From: Geminicoccus sp036263595
Lineage (GTDB): Bacteria > Pseudomonadota > Alphaproteobacteria > Geminicoccales > Geminicoccaceae
Assembly: GCF_036263595.1 (NCBI RefSeq)
Contig: NZ_DATAGQ010000110.1
Location: 1 to 64,000 of the forward strand
DNA length: 64,000 nucleotides
Direction: 5' to 3'
Shown: piece by piece, positions 17,747 through 24,846 of the stretch
Position numbering within the stretch: position 1 is the stretch's first letter
How the letters are laid out: the number at the start of each line of letters is the position of its first letter
Made by a program: the position numbers and the translations under genes
Notes under the pieces: generated by a model
What the model was told of the DNA's origin: nothing
Database searches by the model: none
Seen by the model: the letters and a program-made list of their open reading frames with translations, nothing else

Positions 17747-18708
17747 AGATGGCCCAACACTTCCTCCTCTCCGCCGCAGCCCGCACCCTCTCGCTGGTGC
17801 GCGTGGCGCGGATGACCGACGAGGAAGCCTATGACGTGTTCCGCAAGCTTCGTTGGCAGGACACCAAGGGCGAGGCCGTCTGCCCGCGCTGCGAGTGCGT
17901 GGCGTGCTACGAGTTCAAGACGCGCCGCATCTTCAAGTGCAAGGCGTGCCTGCATCAGTTCACCGTCACGTCCTCCACCATCTTCGCCAGCCGCAAGCTG
18001 CCGATCCGTACCTACCTGCTCGCCATTGCGATCAGCGTGAACGCGGTGAAGGGCCTGAGCGCCTTGCAGCTCGGCCGTGACCTGGATGTGCAGTACAAGA
18101 CGGCCTTCGTCATGGCGCACAAGATCCGCGAGAGCATGAGTGCGGACCAGGACCGCTACCGCCCGCAGGGTGAGGTCGAGATCGACGGCTGCTATGTCGG
18201 CGGTCACATCCGGCAGGCCAACAGGAAGGCGGATCGCAAGGACCGCCGTCTGGCCCAGCACCAGACCGGCAAGCGCCGCGTCGTGGTTGTCATGCGCGAA
18301 CGCAACGGCCGGACGCTGCCGTTCGTGGTCCGCAGCGAGGAAGAGGCGGTGTCGACCATCGCCCGTCGCGTGCAGGCTGGCTCGACCGTGCATGCCGACG
18401 AAGCGGCGTCATGGGACGCGCTGCATGCTCGCTTTGCCATGAAGCGGATCAACCATCTGGTGGCGTTCTCGGATGAAGGCTCCTGCACCAATCAGGCCGA
18501 GAGCTTCTTCAGCCGCCTGCGCCGCGCCGAGTACGGCCAGCACCACCACATCAGCGGGCCGTACCTGCGCTTCTATGCTGGTGAGGCGGCGTGGAAGGAA
18601 GACATGCGCCGGGAGAGCAACGGCGTGCAGTTGGAGCGGGCTACGGTCGGTGCGCTGAGCCACGGCAAGAGCCGGAACTGGTGCGGGTACTGGCAGCGAT
18701 CGGCCTGA
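17743..18708 (+). CDS. IS1595-family transposase
   Basis: A 321-residue DDE-type transposase. An N-terminal zinc ribbon has cysteines at about 47, 50, 66 and 69 (CPRCEC, later CKAC). The catalytic domain shows EIDGCYVGG (D148), HADEAASWD (D219) and the NQAESFFSRLRRAEYG segment (N250/E253). This is the DDE_Tnp_IS1595 (ISXO2-like) pattern. A second in-frame ATG is at 17749, and neither start has a strong ribosome binding site. It appears intact. Confidence 0.93.
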   Translation: MQMAQHFLLSAAARTLSLVRVARMTDEEAYDVFRKLRWQDTKGEAVCPRCECVACYEFKTRRIFKCKACLHQFTVTSSTIFASRKLPIRTYLLAIAISVNAVKGLSALQLGRDLDVQYKTAFVMAHKIRESMSADQDRYRPQGEVEIDGCYVGGHIRQANRKADRKDRRLAQHQTGKRRVVVVMRERNGRTLPFVVRSEEEAVSTIARRVQAGSTVHADEAASWDALHARFAMKRINHLVAFSDEGSCTNQAESFFSRLRRAEYGQHHHISGPYLRFYAGEAAWKEDMRRESNGVQLERATVGALSHGKSRNWCGYWQRSA

Positions 18709-18823
18709 TCGTGACGTCTCAACTCCCGCGAGAATGTCTTAGTTGTCAATATACAGGTTGCCGAGACTCGCCCCCGCGCTTACGTTCCGATCACCTACGC
18801 AATCTCAGCGGGAGGAGGCGGCC

Positions 18824-19111
18824 ATGGTTGATGTAGAAGAACGTGATCTGATCGAACAGCTTGGGGCCAGCCCACGGGAGATTGCTCGACAGATAGAGGA
18901 GTACAGGCAAGCGGCTTCTGTACTCTCGTCGAACCACCCGAGGCTGATCAATACGCACCCAATGCAGTGGATTGCCGTCTATCGCGGCAGAGTTGCCGCA
19001 AGCGCCACTGACATGAAATCGCTCATGACAAAGCTGAAAGAGGAAGATATACCGGCGTCGGAGGCGATAGTTCGCTTTATCGACACGGAAGAAAGAACAT
19101 TAATCCTCTAG
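18824..19111 (+). CDS. DUF5678-like small protein (transposon cargo)
   Basis: A 95-residue protein. The start at 18824 is decided by a strong GGGAGGAGG six bases upstream. The C-terminal half (HPMQWIAVYRGRVAASATDMKSL, later EDIPASEAIVRFID) fits DUF5678, a small domain often encoded next to retropepsin-like proteases, as it is here. The N-terminal half is a charged helix. No function is known to me. The tight arrangement with the protease-like frame suggests the two work together. Confidence 0.65.
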   Translation: MVDVEERDLIEQLGASPREIARQIEEYRQAASVLSSNHPRLINTHPMQWIAVYRGRVAASATDMKSLMTKLKEEDIPASEAIVRFIDTEERTLIL

Positions 19112-19541
19112 GTACAATAACGGGTCGGTTTGGCGACACAACAACCGCACCGTATATTGAGGCTTATGTGACGATCCCGGGCTCAGGGTCCGGGGACCAG
19201 TTTCTTTTTTAGTTGATACTGGCGCGGATGGCTCTGTGCTAATGCCGGCAGATGCTGCTCGCTTGTCTCTCGACTACAGCAAACTTACTCAAACTGCTAT
19301 TTCTACTGGCATAGGTGGCCAAAGCAGTGATTTCGTAGCGCCTGCTATGATCGCGTTCAGCGCGCCAGGAACTCCTCTGTTCCTATATCAAGTATATTTG
19401 AGAATCATGAGGAAGACAGAGCACAACGAAGATATACCTTCTCTCCTCGGCCGTGATATCATCGGCAGGTGGAGGATTGTTTTTGACAAACCACACAATG
19501 TCGTAAGTGCGGATGTCATAAGTGCTGATGCATCCCTGTAG
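19099..19541 (+). pseudogene. Retropepsin-like aspartyl protease gene, frameshifted and lacking a standard start
   Basis: The conserved protease core reads VSFLVDTGADGS, with the catalytic DTGA motif, followed by LMPADAARLSLDYSKL and the late SLLGRDIIGRW. It is in the frame ending at 19541. Upstream, a different frame encodes the expected N-terminus (GRFGDTTTAPYIEAYVTIP). The two join cleanly if one base is missing near 19178, within CCCGGG. No ATG, GTG or TTG lies at the expected beginning; only ATT (19099) or ATA (19117) would fit. It is a decayed copy, unless a noncanonical start plus a -1 frameshift is used. Confidence 0.62.
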
Positions 19542-19998
19542 GCCCGTCCTGAAGAACTAGCCGATAACCCCGGTACAGGTTGCCGGTATTTAACGCCTCC
19601 ACCGTCCCATTGTCTCTCATCTTGCCCAAGCAAGCGCCGATGCGCTTGCGAATCGTGGCGAAGGTAGCGTCATCCGTCCGTAGCTTGCGCGCCTCAAGCC
19701 ACTGCTCCGTAAGCTCTCGCGTCGTTACCAGATCGCCCGACCTCAGCCGCTCCAGCACGAACCGCGTCACATGCCCTCGCTTCGCCCTGTGCTTGGTCGC
19801 ATAGCGCTTGATGGCCGCTGGCGTGGTCTCTGGATCGAATAGGCGCACCGTAGCGTCTAGATGGTCGATATCGCACGTCACCTTGCGGAGATCGGCCTCA
19901 AGCTGCTTGCGGACGTTCACAAGCTGCTCACGCTTCTGGAGCAGGCCCGCAATCGTGTTCGGTCGTTCGCCCTTGGGCAGTTCGGCAAGGTCGCTCAT
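19516..19998 (-). CDS. Unknown 160-residue protein, transposon cargo
   Basis: Not recognised. From the ATG at 19998, chosen for GGAGG six bases upstream, it begins MSDLAELPKGERPNTIAG. A coiled-coil segment of about 40 residues (QKREQLVNVRKQLEADLRK) follows, then a basic linker and a C-terminal helical part (TIRKRIGACLGKMRDNGTVE) that looks like a small winged-helix DNA-binding domain. It overlaps the upstream gene by four bases (ATGA) and the retropepsin pseudogene 3' end by 26 bases on the other strand. DNA binding is an inference. Confidence 0.6.
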   Translation of the reverse strand: MSDLAELPKGERPNTIAGLLQKREQLVNVRKQLEADLRKVTCDIDHLDATVRLFDPETTPAAIKRYATKHRAKRGHVTRFVLERLRSGDLVTTRELTEQWLEARKLRTDDATFATIRKRIGACLGKMRDNGTVEALNTGNLYRGYRLVLQDGPTGMHQHL

Positions 19999-20279
19999 GG
20001 TAGCCTCCACTGGTCAGTGATCCGCCAGCCAACCGCCATCGGCCCGTAGAACGTGCGCTCGACCAGCTCGCGCTTGGCATAGCTTCTCAGGGCTTCCTCA
20101 ACCCGCACAGCCAGGCGCATCACAGCATCACGATCGAACGGGTTCAGCTTCAGCCGCAGCATCATGGCTCGCGTGACCTCGTGCGTGGTCATCGGCTGGT
20201 CGGCACAGCGCACGACCTCAAGCAGGCTACGGGCGAAGACGCGGCGCTTTATGCACACGTCGGGGTGGCGGTTGGCCAT
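19995..20279 (-). CDS. Unknown 94-residue protein, transposon cargo
   Basis: Not recognised. The ATG at 20279 gives MANRHPDVCIKRRVFARSLL, and a longer frame reaches 20309. The middle (MTTHEVTRAMMLRLKLNPFDRDAVMRLA) followed by a basic, possibly beta-wing segment (KRELVERTFYGPMAVGWRI) suggests a small winged-helix domain. It is translationally coupled to the following coiled-coil gene by ATGA. The pair lies at the right end of the element, just inside the terminal repeat, and may be an accessory DNA-binding set. Confidence 0.55.
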   Translation of the reverse strand: MANRHPDVCIKRRVFARSLLEVVRCADQPMTTHEVTRAMMLRLKLNPFDRDAVMRLAVRVEEALRSYAKRELVERTFYGPMAVGWRITDQWRLP

Positions 20280-20315
20280 GGATGGAAGTGTAGCGGGGAA
20301 GCCACACAAACGGCA

Positions 20316-20343
20316 TTCGGCACGAGGTGTGTTTGCTACCTAA
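20316..20343. repeat. Right terminal inverted repeat of the transposon
   Basis: On the minus strand it reads TTAGGTAGCAAA, CA, CACCT, three bases, GCCGAA, matching the left repeat at 16519-16546. The last five bases before the duplicate (20344-20348) correspond to the weakly conserved outer five bases of the left end. Confidence 0.85.
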
Positions 20344-20348
20344 TACTG

Positions 20349-20356
20349 TGGAACTC
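20349..20356. repeat. Right target-site duplicate, 8 bp
   Basis: TGGAACTC, identical to 16506-16513. Here it continues directly into the intact N-terminal part of comM. Confidence 0.75.
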
Positions 20357-21283
20357 CGGCAACTCGTCCAGGAACAAGACACCCTTGTGCGCCAGGCTGA
20401 TCTCGCCCGGCCGCGCGTTGCTGCCGCCCCCCACCAGCGCCGCCATCGAGCTGCCGTGATGCGGGCTGCGGAACGGCCGCCGCCGGGTCAGCCTGCCGCC
20501 CTCCAGCCGCCCCGCGATCGACGCGATCATGCTGACCTCCAGCACTTCGGCCGGGTCGAGCGGCGGCATGATCCCGGGCAGCCGAGCCGCCAGCATCGAC
20601 TTGCCCGAGCCGGGCGGCCCGCTCATCAGCAGGTGATGGTGCCCGGCCACCGCGACCTCGATCGCCCGCTTGGCGGTCTCCTGGCCCTTCACGTCCTTCA
20701 GGTCGGGATAGCCACCTTCCTCGCTCGCGAGCGCCGGCTCGGGCGGCGGCAGCCGGTGGACGCCGCGCAGGTGGTTGATCAGCGAGGAGAGCGACGGTGC
20801 CGCCACTACCTCGATCTCGCTGGCAAGCCATGCCGCCTCGCCGCCGCAGTCGCCCGGGCAGATCATCGCGAGCTTGCGCTCGCTGGCGGCCAGGGCTGCC
20901 GGCAGGACCCCTTGCACCGCGCGGATCGCCCCATCCAGCGCCAGTTCCCCCAGCACCAGGTGCCCCTCGATCGCCGCCGGCGGCAGCAGGCCCAGCACGA
21001 CCATCAGCCCGAGCGCGATCGGCAGGTCGAAATGGCTGCCTTCCTTGGCAAGGTCGGCCGGTGCGAGGTTGATCACGATCCTCTTTGGCGGCAGCGAGAT
21101 CCCGAGCGTCCCCAGCGCGCCCCTCACCCGCTCGCGGCTTTCCGCCAGCGCCTTGTCCGGCAGCCCCACCAGCGTGAAGGCCGGCATGCCGCTGGCCAGC
21201 TGCACCTCCACATCGACGTCCCGCACCTCCAGCCCCGCGAACGCCACGGTCCGCACCCGCGCCATGGTGGTGGTCGCCGCCAT
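20349..21283 (-). pseudogene. comM: comM/yifB N-terminal fragment, truncated by transposon
   Basis: The 5' part of the YifB/ComM gene, about 311 residues. It starts at an ATG at 21283 with AGGAG seven bases upstream. The N-terminal Lon-protease-like subdomain (SGMPAFTLVGLPDKALAESR) and the AAA+ Walker A (GPPGSGKSML) are present. The frame then runs through FLDELPEF into transposon sequence and stops within a few codons. Together with the C-terminal fragment the original protein would be 512 residues, the normal length. The truncated product keeps Walker A but loses the sensor and helicase C-terminal parts. Confidence 0.9.
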
Positions 21284-21488
21284 CGGGATCTCCTGCTCGG
21301 TGAGGAGGACGTAATGGCACAGGACGGGGACATATTTCTACCTTAAGTTGATCTAGCGAACCAGCTTGCGCCTTTCTCATCACTTGGTTTGGTCGGGCCG
21401 GACCCGGCCATGACAACAGGGTGGTAAGGCGGGAGGGTGGTGCGCCGGTGTCAGGCGTCCGGCTTGCCAGATGACTTGAGGCTTGCAC

Positions 21489-22280
21489 CTATCCTCCTCT
21501 CTCCCGCCGCCTGAGCACCACCCAGGCCACCGCCCCGCCCACCGTCGCCACCACGAACAGCACGCCCAGCGCCGCGATCGCGGGGGAGAGCCCGAAGCGC
21601 ATCCGCGAGCCGATCTCGGCCGGCAATGTGTAGTCGCCGCCGATGGCGAACACGGTCGTGTTGTAGTTCTCGAAGGACTGCAGGAACGCGATCCCGCCTG
21701 CCGCCAGCACGGTCGGCCACAGGAACGGCAGGGTGATCCGGCGGAACACGAAGGCAGGGTTGGCACCGAGGTCGAGGGCTGCCTCGTCCAGGGTCGGGTC
21801 GTAGCGGGCGAGACGCGCCAGGAACATCAGCATGCAGTAGGAGGTGATGAAGCTGGCTTGCGCGAGCGTGGCGAGTGTCAGGCCGGCGCCGATGCCGACC
21901 GGGCTCCAGAAGATCAGCGTGGACAGGCCCAGGATCAGGCCAGGTGTGAGGATCGGGCTCACCATGACGGCGTAGAGCAGGTTGGTGGCCTTGCCTTCCA
22001 GCCGGGACAGGATCGCCGCCCCTGCCAGGCCACAGGGGATCGCGATGGCGATGACGCCGGCTGCCACAAGGAAGGAATGCAGCACGCCCGTGCCGAGCCT
22101 GGCATCGGTGAACAGCGCGGCGAACCAGTGAAGCGTGAAGCCCTGCCAGCGGGTCACCGAGGGCTGCGGGTAGGCGTTGAAGGCGGCTGCCATCATCACG
22201 AGCAATGGTGCGGCCAGGTAGAGGAAGAACAGGACGAGATAGGCATCCAGCAGCGTGCGGCTGGCGCGTCCGGCGTTCAT
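21489..22280 (-). CDS. ABC transporter permease, spermidine/putrescine (PotC) type
   Basis: A 263-residue inner-membrane permease with about six membrane segments. The start at 22280 overlaps the preceding permease stop as ATGA. The cytoplasmic coupling motif (DEAALDLGANPAFVFRRITLPF) matches the EAA loop of MetI-like permeases. With the two genes before it, it forms a polyamine-type importer. No ATPase gene follows; the next 200 bases lead into comM. Confidence 0.87.
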   Translation of the reverse strand: MNAGRASRTLLDAYLVLFFLYLAAPLLVMMAAAFNAYPQPSVTRWQGFTLHWFAALFTDARLGTGVLHSFLVAAGVIAIAIPCGLAGAAILSRLEGKATNLLYAVMVSPILTPGLILGLSTLIFWSPVGIGAGLTLATLAQASFITSYCMLMFLARLARYDPTLDEAALDLGANPAFVFRRITLPFLWPTVLAAGGIAFLQSFENYNTTVFAIGGDYTLPAEIGSRMRFGLSPAIAALGVLFVVATVGGAVAWVVLRRRERGG

Positions 22281-23284
22281 CGGGCGATCTCCCGCAAGGA
22301 GACGCGCATCACCTTCATGACGAGCAACACGAAGGCGAGGCAGGCGATCAACAGCGTGACGGCATAGGCGGCGCCGACATTCCACTGGTTGGCCTCATAG
22401 AACTGCCGGTAAACGAGCTGGGTGAACCAGTCGCCGCCGACGCCCCGGCTCATGATCCAGGGCACGGCATAGGAGCCGGCCGCCAGCATGAACACCATGA
22501 TGCAGCCGATGGCGATGCCCGGCCGGCTGTGCGGGATCACCACGCGGCGGTGGATCTGCGGGATGCTCGCACCCAGGTCGCGCGCTGCCTCGACCTGGGA
22601 CCGGTCCAGCGTTTCCATGGAGTTCAGCATCGGGAACACCATGAACAGCACGTAGGTGTAGACCATGGTGATGAAGACGCCGGAGCCCGTTTCGACGAAG
22701 GGCACGCCCGGCATGCCCAGGGCCTGGAGCAGCGTGTTCACCACCCCTTCCCGGTCGAGCAGGATCAGCCAGGCGAAGATGCGGAGCAGTTCGTTCACGG
22801 CATAGGGCACGATCAGGCCCATCAGCAGGATCGGCCCGCGCAGGCCGGGACCTGCCGTCGCCACCGCCCAGGCCACGGGATAGCAGACCACGAAGGCGAT
22901 CAGCGTCACGGCCAGCGAGGCCGCCAGCGTCCAAAGGAAGATGCGCAGGTGCAGCCCGCTCATGCGCACGTAATTGGTCAGGCCCCAGGCGCGCACGGGT
23001 GCGGTGTCCAGTGTTTCCAGGCGCTGGATCTCGGCCTCGACGGCGGCAAGCTCCGTGTCACGCTCGGGCGACGGGTCCTCCAGCGACAATTCGGCCTGGC
23101 GGATCCAGGCCTGGTCGAGCTTCTGGACGGCATCCTGCGCGTCGGCCGGCTGCTCTTCCCACCAGAGCGAGCGCTCGATCATGGTGGCCTGGGGCAGGAC
23201 GATCAGGCCCAGCACCCAGAAGGCGGCAAGAAAACAGGCGATCGTGGCCGGGACGATGCCCAGCTTCTGGAAGAGCTTGCGCAT
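22277..23284 (-). CDS. ABC transporter permease, spermidine/putrescine (PotB) type
   Basis: About 335 residues from the ATG at 23284; a second ATG at 23302 lies directly against a large hairpin and adds six residues. After the first membrane segment there is an unusual periplasmic insertion of roughly 60 residues, charged and helical (around SLEDPSPERDTELAAVEAEI), before the remaining membrane segments. The EAA-like coupling loop is EAARDLGASIPQIHRRVVIP. It is coupled to the next permease. The substrate class is inferred from family resemblance only. Confidence 0.86.
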   Translation of the reverse strand: MRKLFQKLGIVPATIACFLAAFWVLGLIVLPQATMIERSLWWEEQPADAQDAVQKLDQAWIRQAELSLEDPSPERDTELAAVEAEIQRLETLDTAPVRAWGLTNYVRMSGLHLRIFLWTLAASLAVTLIAFVVCYPVAWAVATAGPGLRGPILLMGLIVPYAVNELLRIFAWLILLDREGVVNTLLQALGMPGVPFVETGSGVFITMVYTYVLFMVFPMLNSMETLDRSQVEAARDLGASIPQIHRRVVIPHSRPGIAIGCIMVFMLAAGSYAVPWIMSRGVGGDWFTQLVYRQFYEANQWNVGAAYAVTLLIACLAFVLLVMKVMRVSLREIAR

Positions 23285-23302
23285 GAGGTATCCGGCGGCC
23301 AT

Positions 23303-23336
23303 GCGGACAGGCCCGGACCATGCCGGGCCTGTCCGC
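23303..23336 (-). terminator. Strong hairpin between binding-protein and permease genes (attenuator-like)
   Basis: Fourteen perfectly paired GC-rich bases (GCGGACAGGCCCGG and its complement) surround a six-base loop. They lie between the stop of the substrate-binding protein gene and the first permease start. There is no T run, so full intrinsic termination is doubtful. Such hairpins often stabilise the upstream mRNA so that binding protein exceeds permease. Confidence 0.55.
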
Positions 23337-23350
23337 CGAAGCGACGTCGA

Positions 23351-24526
23351 TCAGGCGTTGGTGAACTTCTCGACGTACTCGGTGCGCAAGGCCGCGAAGA
23401 ACGGCGTCTGCGGCGGCCACCACCACAGATTGTCGATCGCCGCCTGGTCCGGATAGGCCATGGCGAACGCCGCCTTGTTCTCCTCGCTCAGGTGCTGGTC
23501 GGCACCCACGGCGCAGGAATTGTAGCCGGTATTGTTGGAGAAGATGCCACCGGCCTCGGGGCTCAGCATGAAGTCGATGAAGGCATAGGCCTGCTCGACA
23601 TTCTCCGCACCGGCCGGGATGCCGATCGTGTCGGTCCAGGCAAGGCCGCCCTCCTTCGGCATGGAGTAGCGCCACTTGGAGCCGTTGTTGCGGTTCAGGA
23701 GAATGCCGGTCGTGTCCCAGGTCTGGCCGATCGTGCAGCCGGCATCGGTGAACGCCGAGGTCGCCTCGGTGGCATTGTTCCAGTAGGCGCAGATGATCGG
23801 CTTGCGCGCGATCGCCCAGTCGGTGACCTCGCTGAACACGCGCCGGCTGTCCGCCTCGGACTTCACCAGGTCCATGCCCCGGTCCGACTTCACTTCGCCG
23901 GTGCTGTCGAGATAGAGGGCAAGGCCCACCAGCACCGACTTCTGGCGCATGGCGACCTGCTTGGTCAGCCCTTCCTTCCACATGTCGCCATAGGAAAGCT
24001 CGCCGTACTTCAGGTCCGGGTGCTTCTCCGAGTCCCAGGTGATCGCCTCGGTGCCCCAGTCGAACGGGATCAGGTGGCGCTTGCCGCGATGGGTGGCGCC
24101 CAGGCGGACGGAGCTCTTGTAGATCGAGGGGATGACCTGCTCGACCTTGAACTTGGTCTCGTCGATGGGGGCGAGCAGACCGTCCTTGTAATAGTTCGGC
24201 CCGGTGTCGACCGAGGGGAACACGATGTCGAAGCCCTTGCCGCCCGACGCCCGCAGCTTGTTCTCCAGCTCGTCGTTCGAGCCGTAGGTGGAGAGCTGGA
24301 CCTGGATGCCGGTCTGGTCGGTGAACTTCTTGGCGAGGCCACCTTCGTTGAAGGTCTGCACGTAGTCGCCCCAGGCGAACACGTTGACCGTGCCGGAGCT
24401 GGCACGTGCCTTGCTCCCAGCGAATGGCGCAGCGACGAGCGCGGCACCGCCCGCGGCGGCGGCGCCGAGCAGCGTGCGGCGGCGGAACATGGCGGCGGCT
24501 TGGCCAGTCCTATTGGTCTCAGACAT
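23351..24526 (-). CDS. ABC transporter substrate-binding protein, spermidine/putrescine (PotD) type
   Basis: A 391-residue extracellular binding protein from the ATG at 24526. The N-terminus carries a Tat-like leader (MFRRRTLLGAAAAGG) and then a hydrophobic stretch ending near AFAGSKARA. The mature part starts TVNVFAWGDYVQ and contains SVDTGPNYYKDGL and WWWPPQTPFFAALR, matching the PotD/PotF fold. It is the first gene of a minus-strand operon with two permeases and is divergent from an amine-oxidase-like gene. Uptake of a polyamine or related amine is likely but not proven. Confidence 0.87.
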   Translation of the reverse strand: MSETNRTGQAAAMFRRRTLLGAAAAGGAALVAAPFAGSKARASSGTVNVFAWGDYVQTFNEGGLAKKFTDQTGIQVQLSTYGSNDELENKLRASGGKGFDIVFPSVDTGPNYYKDGLLAPIDETKFKVEQVIPSIYKSSVRLGATHRGKRHLIPFDWGTEAITWDSEKHPDLKYGELSYGDMWKEGLTKQVAMRQKSVLVGLALYLDSTGEVKSDRGMDLVKSEADSRRVFSEVTDWAIARKPIICAYWNNATEATSAFTDAGCTIGQTWDTTGILLNRNNGSKWRYSMPKEGGLAWTDTIGIPAGAENVEQAYAFIDFMLSPEAGGIFSNNTGYNSCAVGADQHLSEENKAAFAMAYPDQAAIDNLWWWPPQTPFFAALRTEYVEKFTNA

Positions 24527-24846
24527 GCATGATCTTTCGGCTATGCCCCGGGTGGAGCCCGCGCTGCCGGTGCCACGGCGCAGCGTCAGCCGTATGGCAG
24601 AAGCGAGGCGGAACGGTGACGGCGCCTGGGGAAAACCCTTGACGACCACCATAGTGGATGACATCCATCATCCAGGAGCGCCTCAGTAGACCAGCAAGAC
24701 GATGATCCAATGTTCACCGTCGTGGCTGGACTATCGGGCCATGCTCGCGCGCTTCCTCGAAGTCATGGCGGAACATGCAGCCTGCGGGCGCAAGTTCCGG
24801 CCAAGCATCTTCTGCTTCTGATTCTGGTCGATGGGAGTCGGAAAGG
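24527..24846. promoter_or_regulatory. Divergent intergenic region with small palindrome
   Basis: About 320 bases between the polyamine-type transporter and the FAD oxidoreductase operon. A 6-bp palindrome TGGATG-A-CATCCA lies at 24655-24667 and its second half-site is partly repeated (TCATCCA) just after. A TTGACG element at 24639-24644 precedes it. This is a plausible operator for the MarR regulator encoded downstream, which is inference. I see no gene here. Confidence 0.35.

Larger units (their letters stand above)
16514..20348. mobile_element. IS1595-family transposon with passenger genes, inserted in comM
   Basis: A 3,835-bp element bounded by imperfect inverted repeats and an 8-bp target duplication. 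It carries, left to right, a membrane coiled-coil protein (+), a DUF6471 regulator (-), an IS1595-type transposase (+), a DUF5678 protein (+), a retropepsin-like pseudogene (+) and two coupled unknown genes (-). Deleting 3,843 bases (element plus one duplicate) rejoins the comM codons as DELPEF-QRNVLDA in frame. Parts of it, for example 16900-17400, are clearly lower in GC than the host, which supports recent transfer. Some IS1595-family members are known to carry passenger genes. This particular cargo I do not recognise as a described set. Confidence 0.88.

Noticed and set aside
16506..20360. A 12-bp rather than 8-bp target duplication
   Set aside because: The 12-base match is real, but with 8 bases the two element ends have symmetric outer lengths (five bases before TTAGG on each side), and 8 bp is the family norm; the extra four bases are probably chance.
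22205..24532. A 775-codon plus-strand open frame antisense to the polyamine-type transporter
   Set aside because: Histidine/arginine/glycine-rich translation with no domain, fully antisense to three well-supported genes; an effect of high GC codon bias.
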